Below the pieces are notes generated by a model. That model ran no database searches and was not told the DNA's origin. It saw nothing but the letters and a program-made list of their open reading frames with translations. Source: Sphaerulina vaccinii (lineage: Eukaryota > Ascomycota > Dothideomycetes > Mycosphaerellales > Mycosphaerellaceae). Taken from it: DNA of 64,000 bases. Every line of letters begins with the position of its first letter. Position 1 is the first letter of the stretch. Shown piece after piece: positions 12,400-22,719 of this stretch. Made by a program: the position numbers and the translations under genes. The stretch is taken from assembly GCA_022570795.1 (NCBI GenBank), contig JAKUDP010000010.1:1-64000 (forward strand). The letters are read 5' to 3'.

Positions 12400-14990
12400 A
12401 TCGAGCTACTAGATTTACTCGGATCTAGACTAGTAGCTTAGTAATAACTATATCGACGGTTAGAGCGTTTGTAGTAGTAGAGGCGATTATAATAGTATCG
12501 AGAGTTATATTAACCTAGGCCTTCGGAGCTACTATCTAAACTAGATAAGTCTAGAGAAGGTATGTTATATAGACGTCGATAGTTATAATAGTCTCGATTA
12601 TAATAATCTTAGTTGCGTTGCTTAGGCCGGTCTCGCTAGGCCTGCTAGTCGTCGTAATAGTAAGGCTAGTCTAGGTAAGCCGAATTGTAGCGACTCGGAT
12701 AGGCTATACTTGAGGAGCGAGGCGCTAGGTCGGCCAAGCCTACTCTCGCTAGATAGTCTTGTCTACCTACTTCTAAAAGGTCTAGTATCGGTACTAGCAA
12801 AGCTCCTAATATAGATACTACTAGAGCTAGCCCTAGTACTACTTCTAGAACTAGAATAGTAGCTAGCTAGGTATATAGGTCTTAAGGAATTAGTATATAG
12901 AGTAGTAGATACTAAGCTTACTACTATAAGGCCTACTATAATTAGTCGGCTTGTTTGCGCTACTACTCCTATATCTAAGTTATAAATACTTATTACTATG
13001 CTTACTAAGCTTGTACTATTTGCAAGATTGTAGCAAGTAGGTCTATAGCTATAGGTAGTAGAGCCTAAGGTTGTCCTGCCGGCTAGGCTAGGGCTAGTAT
13101 AACTAGTAGTGCGTTTCTTAGAATTAGACTATAGCTATTAATCTAGTCGGCGAAACTAGGAATTCTCTAAGTAGCTACTAGAGCTAGGGCAGCGGCTAGA
13201 GTAGCGGCCGGCTAAGCTAGTGCGATTCCTATAATAGGTAGAACTAGTATAGCTCGTATAGGTTCGGCCTTATTAGAAACCTCCTCAATATAAACGTAGT
13301 TCGCTAGCTAGTTATATAGTAGGATAGGATCCTAGTCTTTAGGATTGCGAGGAGTACGCTATAGATATAGCTCTTTGCTATTAGGGCTACGTCGGCGCCA
13401 AATGCTATCTTAGTTGCGTAGTATAATTAGTATAGCTAAATATAGTATAGGTAAGTATTTAGGTATAATTGCTAGTAGACTTAACGAATCTAATAGTACG
13501 TAGTAATCTGAGTCTAATTGTAATATAGTCTCTTCTTAGGATGCGACCAAGTCTAGGGCTCTATCTAGAGCCGAGTCTAGGTTAAACGCTAGAGTTATGT
13601 CTAGGCCTATATCTAAGTTCTTAATTTTATTACCTATAGCGACTTTAGCTTTACTATTTATATCGAGATTAAGAGCTAGTAGATTAAGTTTGTTATCTAT
13701 ATTTAGTAAGGCTTAAAGTTAGTCTAGCGAGTCGATAGCTTATAATTTAGTCTTATCGTCTACTATATATATATCTAGATTACTTAGGCTACTATCCGAG
13801 TATACTAGAGGTCTAGCGTCGGGTAAGTCTTATTAAGTAATAGTAGGTAAGGCTAGCTCTTATACTTGGACTAGTATATCTAGGCGTTGCTATATAGTAT
13901 TGGCTCTTACCTATCCTTGCTAGAAATTGTTAAAAGTATAGATACTACGTCTCTATAGCTAGAAACTAGCTTCTAGAATATTGGCTAGAGTACTAGTATC
14001 GGTCTATAGAGTAGCTATAGAACTAGTCTATAGAATAGCTACTGCCGGGGTCGCTTCTTACTCTTGTTCTCGATCTTGAAACTATATAGCGACTACAAGG
14101 ACGTCTCGGGCAGCTTGCGTAACTTCGGTCTAGTCGATAACCTAATTGCCTAGGAAGCCGAGTTCTAGTATTATACTATAGGCTATATCGGCTAGTAGGA
14201 GGTAGCTATCTAGATGTTCGAACTACGTTGTTAAATAAGTAATAAGAGGGAGTAAGTTCCTATATCGTCTAAGTATAGTATATATTAGGTAGAGTTAAAA
14301 AAACTCCTTTAGGCTAAAAGCTAAAGTAAGTATTACCTTATCTACTTCTACTAGTTTTAGGTTATAGTCTGCTAGGGTACTTGTCTTAAATTAGTAATAT
14401 ATTAGGTTATAGGTAGAAATTGTTCTTTTAGTCGATATTATTAGTTAGCTATAGAGTAAGAACTAAGAACTAAAGAAAGAGAGCTTCGGAAGGTTCTACT
14501 AAGATACGGGTATACCTTCTTAACGTAGACGCGATTTCCCTTTCCTACTCGGTCTATTAACAAAGATAGGCTAGGTAGTTACTAACTAGGTCTAGTAGTA
14601 TAGTAGAGCGACGTAGTAGTCTATAGTATACTAAAGTTAGTTATATCTTATACTTAGCGATCTCGCAAGCGTATACTAATATATATATAAGCTTCTTAAT
14701 AGAGCTATTATTAGGTCCTACTCGCGAGTCTAGGCTAGCTCGGTAGTTTGTAGAAGTATCAAAATAGACTATCGACTTTAAGTTAGCTCTAGTTCTAATA
14801 TTTGAAAATTTTGAATAGAGTTAGTATCTTGTTATTAATAATTGTTTACCTTTTGCAAGCTACCAAGTATTATAGTATAGGTACAAAGTAAGTTAAGTCG
14901 AAGTAGATTAATAATCTATAGAAAGCTAGCTCGGTCTAAGACTAAAGATAGGCTAGGTCTGCCAAGCCTACTAGTTCTGGCCTAAGGCCT
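12400..14990. repeat. degraded sequence upstream of the chromovirus gag, unresolved
   Basis: RIP-degraded DNA between the recognisable Gag remnant and the second chromovirus fragment. On the minus strand it reads as a low-similarity, Leu- and Ser-rich N-terminal extension, and it probably holds the 5' LTR and leader of the minus-strand element. I could not identify LTR borders, a primer-binding site or a target-site duplication by eye. Confidence 0.5.
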
Positions 14991-14999
14991 ATAATAATA

Positions 15000-15760
15000 G
15001 CCTTCTATCCTTAGACTAATAGATAGACTAAATATACTAATTAGATACTTAAGACGTACCTATATATCTACTATAGTAAGTAGCAAAATAACTAGGTAGA
15101 GCTATTAGTATAGGCTAAGTTTGCCTATAATAATAGTACTTATTTACTTTCTAAAAAGTCTCTATTTATAGAGCTTTATAGATTTAATCTAGAGCTAGTA
15201 GTATATATAAAAGAAGCTTAGGGCGCGCTTTCTAAAAGAGAGGTACTAGTAGTAACTAATATAGCTTAAAGATTAAAGCAAAGCTATAAAAAGCTAATAT
15301 AGTAATAGTAAAAAGTAGGTAAAGTATAAATAAAGTACTTTAATATAAAGTATACTCTAATATAGTATAATATTAGATAGTAAGTCTTGCTTTCTACTAA
15401 GAACTTAAAGCTAAAAGTACTTTCGAAGAAGCTTATAAATAAGTTTGCTAGACTATTTAAAGTTATTAATATAGTTAGAAAGTAGGTATATTACCTAGCT
15501 TTACTAGCTAACTTATATATCTATAATATTTTTTATATATTTTCTTTTAAGCCTTAGAAAGGTAACAAGTCGTAGGTAGGGAGCCTACTACTCGCAGACA
15601 AAGAGGGTATATATAAGGTCGAGAGAATTCTTAATACTCGAGTCTAAAAGAGAGTCCGATACTACCTAGTAAGGTAGTAAGGCTAGCCTAAGGAATATAA
15701 CTAGTAGGAACCTAAGAAGTATATTAGAGAATATATAGCGCTTAATAAGTTCGAGTTATA
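15000..15760 (+). mobile_element. 3' end of a second chromovirus integrase (core end, GPY/F region, chromodomain)
   Basis: In one plus-strand frame, read through TAG/TAA, the sequence gives AFYP near 15,000, then T-N-R-x-T-K (the TDGQTE motif region), KFAYNNST at about 15,115-15,140 (the end of the DDE core), VLLSTKNLKLK and KKLINKFARLFKVI (GPY/F-like region) and a chromodomain YKVERILNTRV...YYLV...EYN...EP to about 15,755. Similarity stops abruptly left of about 14,990, so the fragment is 5'-truncated in this window. It points the opposite way to the chromovirus at 6.4-12.4 kb. All stops sit at former Trp or Gln codons. Confidence 0.85.
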
Positions 15761-17940
15761 GGTAACAAGTAGTTATACTATAAGGAAAAAGTAGAAATAA
15801 TCTAGAGCTATAGAGTTAGTAGATACTAGATAGAAAAGGTATATTTAAGTTTATAGAAATATATTTCTATTTACTACTTACCTATAGTAAAGGTAGTTAG
15901 TAGTATAAGTATAGAGTATAACAAGCTTATATAAGGCTACTATATAGGTTCGAGAATAATCGACTTTATATCTAATTAGAGCTTTCTTTCTCTACTAAAT
16001 TATATTATTAAAGTATAACTCTAGGTAACTTTATATCTATCTAGAGCCTCTTCTTATAGAGTATAGATAGAAAGTAGGTAACTAGATAGTATTATTATTA
16101 TTAGCTATATCTAGCTTGCCTATCTTATTATTCTTTTCCTCTTTTTCTTTTTTTTCTATCTCCTTTTTTTTCTTTTTATTTTTAATAAAGCTATCCTCTA
16201 CCTAAGTACTACTATCTAGGTAGGTAGTAGTAAAAGCTATCTCTAGAGTAGAAGTAGTAGCGCTAGATATATATTAAGCCTATAAGAACTATTAGTATTA
16301 AGTATAATATATATATACTATACTAGTAGAAAAATATAGAAGTATATTATATTTTAAAAAAAAGCTCGAATTAAGTATAGGTAAAGTTAGCTATAGTCTA
16401 TTTAAAAAGGAACTTGCTAGTAGCTATACTATTACTATAACCTACCTATATAGTAGATACGCCCTTCTAAAGTATACTAAAGTCTCTAAGAGCTTTGCTT
16501 TTATTTACCTAGATAAGATACTTAGTTTTATTAATATTAGTAAGGAGATAGGTAAGGTAGCGATCGAGCTAATCCTAGAGTGCGCTAGAAGAGGTGCGAG
16601 CAAGCTTAGTATAGTAGAAAAGTATATATCGAGCCTATTAATATAGATTAGAGTCCTTAATATAGATATACTTCTTTACCTAGCCTAGCTTTATTATACT
16701 ATTATAGGTATCTATATTAGCTATAATATATATTTAGTTAGTATACGACTTATAGTAAACTCGTTACTACTAAGTATATATACTATCTATTATATATAGA
16801 AAATAGTAAGTACAAACTAGTATATTCTAATTAAGTAAATTAGTAAAATCTTATAGTATATAAGAAGGTAGGTTTAGTATATTAAGCTATAGTAGAGCTA
16901 ATATTATACTTGTAGAACGACTATATAGTACTTATATAGCTAGTATTAATATATATAAGATAGTACTAGTATAAGTAGTAAAAGGTAGATTATATATTAT
17001 ATATATATAAAAAGAAAAAGAAACTAAAAAGAAGTTCTAAATATATATTTATTACTATTACTAGGTAGTAGCGACTAGTAAATAGCAACTATGTATTACC
17101 TATAAGTTATATAGTAACCTTTTACTATTATTATAAAATAAAGCTAAAGTTATAGAAATTAGGCTAATACTAAGAATACTAAAACTAAAGCTAATAATAT
17201 AAATTATATAAAATATTATAAAAGCTTTATATATAGTATATATAGGTACTAATAAAAGTAATATATAATATACTACTATAAGAGATATATATATTTCTTA
17301 CTAGAATATTACTAAAAGTAGCTCTCTAGAGGAAAGAGATAATTATAAAAGCTAGGTCTAGGAATATAGTATCTTAACTCTAAAAAGAGAATTAGAATTA
17401 TAGAGCAATTCTATATTCTTAGTTCCAAAAGTAGAGTATATATAAAGTATAGTTGCCTTATAACTCTAAGAGCTCCTATATCTTTTATAGAAGTAAGAAT
17501 TAGTTTATATAACTAATACTTTTATTAACTAGTACTCTATATATTACTATATACTCCTACTTTTATAGTTATTTAATTTTATTAATAAAGAAAAGTAATA
17601 GAATATATTTATAACTAAGTTTATTAAAGTTCTTAAAATATAGTATACTAAAAAGCTTATAGTTATTTACTATTTTATTAATATAGTAACAACTAATATT
17701 AAGGAATTAAAAGACTATATTATTACTTAGTTTCTTATTTTATAATAGGTAGAGAAGCTTATTAATCTACTACTTAGGTAGTTATACTATAGAGTAATAA
17801 TAATAATACTTTTTTAGAGCCTATTCTATAATATATTAATAATAAGAGTAATAGCGAGGTAGGAATAGTATATTATAGGCAAAGATATAAGAAATTAGAG
17901 TTTGTATAAGAATTTATATAATAGAGAAGATTGCAGGTAC
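15761..17940. repeat. degraded transposon tail and unidentified remnant
   Basis: RIP-mutated DNA right of the second chromovirus chromodomain. It includes a pyrimidine-rich run at about 16,125-16,185. On the plus strand, one frame from about 16,495 to 16,830 reads for over 100 codons with only a few TAG stops (it contains KILSFINISKEIGK and ELILECARRGASKLS), so a second coding remnant is likely; I do not recognise its family. Nothing else is interpretable. Confidence 0.55.
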
Positions 17941-18194
17941 GGCCGGCTATAGCACACTATTCTAAATACTATAATAGCTCGAGCCTCGATCTAATTTTGA
18001 AGGGAAATAGTGGAATCGATCAGGCCCAGTCAAAGCTTGATTGTGAAAGCGTGGAATTGATTAGGGTCCTCTATTTGCAGAGGCGATCTTTGTGAGCGCA
18101 TTGATCTGCTTTTCAGTAGCGTGATTGACGCAGTATTATGGAGAAGCCATCTACTCTATCGTCTATTGGTCTTTCTAGCGCGATCATTACTACA

Positions 18195-20306
18195 CTACAA
18201 CATGCCCACGTATTCCCCTAAGTCTAGCAAACGCGAGCCGTATATCCCTAGAACGTCCATAATTGATGCCACGACTGGAAGCCCAAGTACCACCATAAGG
18301 ACTCTGATGAATAGTAGCATTGATAGCAAGAAAAGTCTCAACAGGTGATCCTTCCAGATCAAAGTAGGCTTGTGTCCTCGACTGTATGTAGAGTCCACGA
18401 ATTCGAAGGGCAGCTTGGCTCCGAGGTGCTCAGTGGCGACTCGCAGACCACTGCTGAAGCCGTCTTCGTGAAAGCCATACTTCGTCCAGGCGCCACAGTA
18501 GCTCACGCCTCTGGTATTCTGTATCTTCTCGAGTCGCTCCTGGGCGCGGACAGACTTCACTGTGTATAGCGGGTGCTTGTAGTAGAATTTGCCTTGAGTG
18601 AGTGCTAGATACATGAAGGGTCAGCAAGTATCTCTAAAACTTCGCACTGCTTCTTGACTGGTCTGTCTATGACTTCGTCACCTTGGTAGGCTCAAGCTCG
18701 GTGGGACGTTGGAGAAGTGAGCCCTGCTTACCTGGCTTCGGTTCCTTGTCTGGGTTCATCGTCACCAATACATGGCCATATTGATCTTCCGGATAGTGCT
18801 GGAGAATGTTCATGTTATATGTGAGGCTGACTCCCGCTGGATGTGACTGTTCCGATGGCTTTGAGCTGACTAGATAGTTCCAGGCAGTCCATGTAGCACG
18901 GCGTATAGGCATGTGGGCCAGATCCGAGTGAAGATAGCATACATTTCGCGTGGTTTGAAAGGCGGAGAAGATGTCATACTCTTCTTGACTCACATACTGG
19001 ACGCCTTTGGCTACAGGTAGACGCCAGAAGATTAGCAAGTATCTCTGGGTGAGTGAATTACCTCCAGCAATGTCTGTCTCCTAGCTTATCGCCATAGCAG
19101 GCTTGAGCCAGGGTTGGAGATACTTTGGAATTGCTAAACTTACAGGAATGGCTGAAGCTGCTTGCTTTGGACGATGTTGAAGCTCTGCTCGAGGATGATG
19201 AAGCAACTTTGTTCCATCCATGCGTCGCCAGTAATGATAGTATGTCGTCGCCATGGCACCTGAAGTAGCATGGTTAGCAAAGATCTATGAAGTGGTCACG
19301 CAGTCTTGAACGTATTTGTCTGCAAGGTTGTCGCCACAGTGGGCTACAGCTCTATGAGATATTGTTCAACTTACGCCAGAATGGCATGATCAAACTCATC
19401 TTGATCGATCTTTCCATCTGCTCCGTTCAGCCAAGCCACGCTTACTGTGCCTTTCGTCTCGGGACGCAGCAGTTTGGCGACCTCGCATCGAGTATGGAGA
19501 TGTAAACGATCTTTTGGGTACTGCTCGAGGATCGCATCGATATATCGTTGTGAGCCGCCAGGTATCGTTTTCCACGTCGGTCGAGCTGCCAATGTGGAAA
19601 GCAAGTGGTGATTCCACATGAACCTAACCAAAGTCTGAGCAGGAAATTCCAGACTAGCTTTGTCAGGCGATGTGCTCCAAACGGCAGCAGTCATTGGAAT
19701 GAGGTAGTCGTCTCGAAATGCTTGCGAGTACCCCTCGCGATCGAGATATTGGCCGATGGTGAGATTCGCATCCTGCTCCTTCTTCTCGGCAGAAGTACCA
19801 AGTCTCCCAGCAGCGTCTGGGTCGTCCGCAATCAGATCAAGCGCGAACTGATTGAAGCGGATGATGTCGAAGATTAGTCGCCAATGTTGAGGTCTGAATA
19901 TGTTTCGACGTTGAGCAAATATGCCCTTTCCTTCTCCAGACCACTCGAACTCGCCATGGTTTCGAGAGACACCAAAGGTCATCTCAGTATCGACTGGATC
20001 GACGCCGACGTGCTTGAGAAAGTTGAGAAAGTTCGGATATGTGGCGCTGTTCATGACAATAAAGCCTGTGTCGACTTGAATGGTCTTCTCGCCATGCCGG
20101 AAAGGCTGAGTGTTCGTATGGCCACCTAGGCTGTTGGACTTCTCGAAGATATGGACATCGTAATCTGTATCTTTTAATGCCCAGGCCGCTCCTAGTCCAG
20201 CACAGCCGCTGCCTACGATGGCGATCTTCTTTCTCGGTGGTGGCGCCATATCCGTCCTCTTCTTCGCACTGTTCGCTTCAGGTTGTTTCCGCTTGAAGAT
20301 GTTCAT
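18195..20306 (-). CDS. FAD/NAD(P)-binding oxidoreductase (amine-oxidase-like, COG2907 type)
   Basis: Four-exon model: 20,306-19,375, 19,259-19,144, 19,010-18,732 and 18,604-18,195, giving 578 aa in frame. The N-terminus has the Rossmann FAD motif [18 protein letters not shown] near residues 27-44, followed by [11 protein letters not shown] and QVDTGFIV. The third exon holds [20 protein letters not shown] and the last [17 protein letters not shown], all typical of predicted NAD/FAD-binding flavoproteins often linked with cyclopropane-fatty-acid synthases. Substrate is unknown. The exon-2 junction restores the family HAILACHGDD stretch. Exon 2 also adds an unusual Ser-rich insert. The C-terminus carries a hydrophobic stretch ([20 protein letters not shown]) that may be a membrane anchor. 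Met at 20,249 (MAPPPRKK) is an alternative start. The gene ends about 250 bp from the RIP block. Confidence 0.85.
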
Positions 20307-20584
20307 GAAGTCAGCGGTAGAAAGGTCAACATGTTGGCAGACATCAAGAGTAGTAACGCCCCAACAGCAGGGGCGATGTTTGAGGCATGTGCTGGAGCTG
20401 CATGATGGCAAGACTACCCGGATAAGGACATGGCTCCGCAGGCTGTATCTGATCTACCTTACCGACCTGACCTTCCTCCACGAGGCATCAACATACCACA
20501 ACCATAACCTGGAACTACAGACGTCCAACAATACCCTCTGCACGCGAACACGACAAGGACATCGCACTTGCAGCATAAGCCATC

Positions 20585-21324
20585 ATGTCCAACCCACTCG
20601 ACACGGAAGCTGGCTCGGAGCTGTTCAGCAACTACGAAGCCGAACTCAAGCTGGTGCAAGCAGACATCTCCCAGAAACTCGATCAGATTCCCGAACTGTC
20701 CGGTGAACAGCGCAAGGCCTATGTCGCGCAAGCCGAGCGCGCATTGGAAGAGGCGAGAGAACTGCTAGACTCTATGCGCCTGGAGAAACAGAACATCCCG
20801 CAAGCCTCCAAGGTCAAAGTGAACCAGCGATTCCGGAACTACGAAAGCGACGTGGACGCAGCCAAGCGCAAGCTGAAGAGCCTGTCCGATGATGGAAGAC
20901 GAGAGCTGTTTGGAAAACGCTACACAGACAATCCGACGCAGGACGACCAGCTTGAACAGAGGCAGCAGCTGCTGGGCGGCACAGACAGACTGGAACGAAG
21001 CAGCGGGCGGCTACGAGAGTCACAGCGTATTGCACTGGAGACTGAGGATATCGGGCGGAATACTCTTGCAGACCTGAGCCGGCAACGCGAAACCATTGAG
21101 CACACACGAGGTACACTACTGGAGAGCGAAGGATATACCGATAGGAGTAATAAGACGTTGAAAGGCATGGCACGAAGGTACTTACCGAGTCTGTGGTGAT
21201 CAAGGATGGAGAGTGAAGCTGACCGCATTTTCTTAGAATGGCTACCAACAAAATAATCACAGTCGCGATTATTGCTGTTCTGGTAATACTCATCATTGCT
21301 GTTGTTGTCAGCAAGTTCAGATGA
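20585..21324 (+). CDS. VTI1: Vesicle transport v-SNARE Vti1
   Basis: Two exons, 20,585-21,177 and 21,237-21,324, joined over a 59-bp intron (gtactt...ttcttag), give 226 aa, close to the 217 aa of yeast Vti1. The N-terminal half (FSNYEAELKLVQADISQKL...) is the Vti1 Habc helical bundle. The Qb-SNARE helix spans about residues 125-195 (SSGRLRESQRIALETEDIGR and following). The second exon encodes only the tail anchor ITVAIIAVLVILIIAVVV plus a short SKFR lumenal end, so unspliced message would lack the membrane anchor. In yeast, Vti1 acts in Golgi, endosome and vacuole fusion. It is divergent from the FAD oxidoreductase, with 278 bp between the start codons. Confidence 0.95.
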
Positions 21325-21650
21325 GCGGATTAAACGATTTTATGATGGCGTTTTGGAGAAGGAGGCATACCAATTACTTGTACAGTCTGAGCTAATGCAA
21401 TAGTCCTGCCTTGAGAATCACCGTCTACGTCTCGGCTCTCGAGTCATGCCTGGTAAATGTTGACGAATTCTAATGATCAGCTGTCAAGTATAATTGGAGC
21501 GCATTGTGTCCATATTCATATTCAGTAGGAACTAAGGCAGCCGCGACTGGGCGACTATCATGACTTCAGACACTTGTTCTGGTCCCAATGGTAAGCTCCA
21601 GGCATCCCATCTAATGGCTCACAATCCTAGGCAACAAGCATGAATATAGC
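21325..21650. other. intergenic, no feature seen
   Basis: Between the VTI1 stop and the next gene I see only AT-leaning untranslated sequence, presumably the VTI1 3' UTR and the promoter of the downstream gene. No RNA gene or repeat is visible. Confidence 0.6.
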
Positions 21651-22463
21651 ATGTCACATGCTTCTAACAAGAATCCACACACCACTTTCCCTACCATGAG
21701 CAAGCAACACACCACCAGTCCTCTCTTGCGCCTACCCTTAGAGCTCCGCCTCAACATCTACGAAGACATTCTTGGATCTACAAAAGCTCGGCCCTTATAT
21801 ATCCAACGCCACGTCTGGAGCTTGGACTCGCGAGTTCTGCTCGGACAGAACGAGAGGACGAAGCGGTGCCATAATCTCTTAGTCATTTGTCGACAGATGT
21901 ATAACGATGTAATTGAGGTCTTGTATCGCAGGCACGAACTCCAGCTCTATACAACTTGCGAAGCCTCCCAGCAGGCGAGAAGAACTCATCAAAGAATATG
22001 TGGTATCGAAGACTACGCTAGTGTCCTCCTACGTGTACGAAAGCTGAGGTTGACCTTGTTCTTATCCAGCAACCCGCACGAGGCAGATGCACTTTTGGCT
22101 TTGATGGGCTATCTGAAAAGTATCCTCGCAGAGAGGGAATCGCCACTGCACGTGCTGAACATCGAAATGTGCGCCATGGACAGCAAGCACTGCAACCCGA
22201 CTGCGGTGTTGTATGCTGCTCAAGGCTTTCGATCGTTTGGCAAGACAAGCTTTCACTTTCAATGTGGCTTTTCTGGCGTTGGTAGTGAGAGCGCCATGCA
22301 GGCTCTGATGCAGCATGCGCACGAGGAGGAGAAAGGTTCGGAGGACTTGTTGAAGGAGGAGGCTTTGAGGAAGTTGGATGATGCGTGGAAGAGGACATTG
22401 CCATCGAGGTGGAACCCGAAAGTGCTCAGTAATTCATGGCTGCAGACTACGTTTGAGCTGTAG
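21651..22463 (+). CDS. F-box/2EXR-like fungal protein of unknown function
   Basis: A single-exon frame of 270 aa. The segment LLRLPLELRLNIYEDILGS near residues 25-43 is the LPxELRxxIY motif that opens the large families of fungal F-box-like/2EXR hypothetical proteins, usually expanded and of unknown role. The remainder (CRQMYNDVIEVLYRRHELQLY) fits the same family pattern. A second Met at 21,696 (MSKQHT) is an equally good start. No signal peptide or membrane segment is seen. The function could be substrate recruitment for a ubiquitin ligase, but that is inference from the family name only. Confidence 0.75.
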   Translation: MSHASNKNPHTTFPTMSKQHTTSPLLRLPLELRLNIYEDILGSTKARPLYIQRHVWSLDSRVLLGQNERTKRCHNLLVICRQMYNDVIEVLYRRHELQLYTTCEASQQARRTHQRICGIEDYASVLLRVRKLRLTLFLSSNPHEADALLALMGYLKSILAERESPLHVLNIEMCAMDSKHCNPTAVLYAAQGFRSFGKTSFHFQCGFSGVGSESAMQALMQHAHEEEKGSEDLLKEEALRKLDDAWKRTLPSRWNPKVLSNSWLQTTFEL

Positions 22464-22719
22464 GAGATGCTGGTTGGATGAGGTCGAGGCAATGCGTTTG
22501 GTCGGCTCTCATGTGTCAAGTCCTCAGACTAGTCCTCCGCTGTAATGTCTGAGTAGGAGCTATACCATTCCTCAACGAGATCATCCCAAGTTTCTCTGGC
22601 TCCAAGTCATCTTGAACATCAGCTCTGCGGGGTAGAAGTAGTGGGGTTTTCATTTCCTTCTCTTCTAGCATGCAGTCACAACAAAATCGGGATCATCGCC
22701 AGCACACACGCCTGCTGAC
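22464..22719. promoter_or_regulatory. intergenic region upstream of the RCC1-repeat gene
   Basis: 256 bp between the F-box-like stop and the RCC1-repeat ATG. No ORF, repeat or recognisable element is seen; it must hold the promoter of the downstream gene. Confidence 0.4.

Larger units (their letters stand above)
6400..12400 (-). mobile_element. Ty3/Gypsy chromovirus remnant (gag-PR-RT-RH-IN-chromodomain), RIP-killed
   Basis: Reading the minus strand through TAG/TAA recovers the canonical order. Gag-like sequence runs about 12,300-11,100. A protease LDTS box has its Asp codon at 10,740-10,742. The reverse transcriptase box reads YIDNIVIF at 9,180-9,203, where families have YIDD, so the second catalytic Asp is lost by a G-to-A change. 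RNase H-like sequence follows at about 8.8-8.4 kb. The integrase zinc finger keeps a CLAY remnant of CxxC at 7,563-7,574, and a VDxV core Asp lies at 7,473-7,475. A chromodomain (IERLIDRKVTNSKTKYLLK, then KGY and a DNLKD tail) occupies about 6,569-6,420. Dozens of stops make it dead. I could not define the LTRs by eye, so the true ends lie outside these limits, perhaps out to about 14,990 on the right. Confidence 0.85.
1..17940. repeat. RIP-degraded transposon block
   Basis: This stretch is dominated by cta, tag, ata and tat words and has no open frame longer than 75 codons on either strand. CpA and TpG dinucleotides are scarce while CpG, GpA and TpC remain, which is the expected result of cytosine-to-thymine mutation at CpA on both strands (RIP). 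Reading through TAG/TAA codons recovers retrotransposon domains on both strands, described separately. Composition switches to ordinary coding-type DNA near 17,940-18,000. Short open frames inside it (for example 5,054-5,248 and 9,811-10,005) are chance survivors and not genes. Confidence 0.93.
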
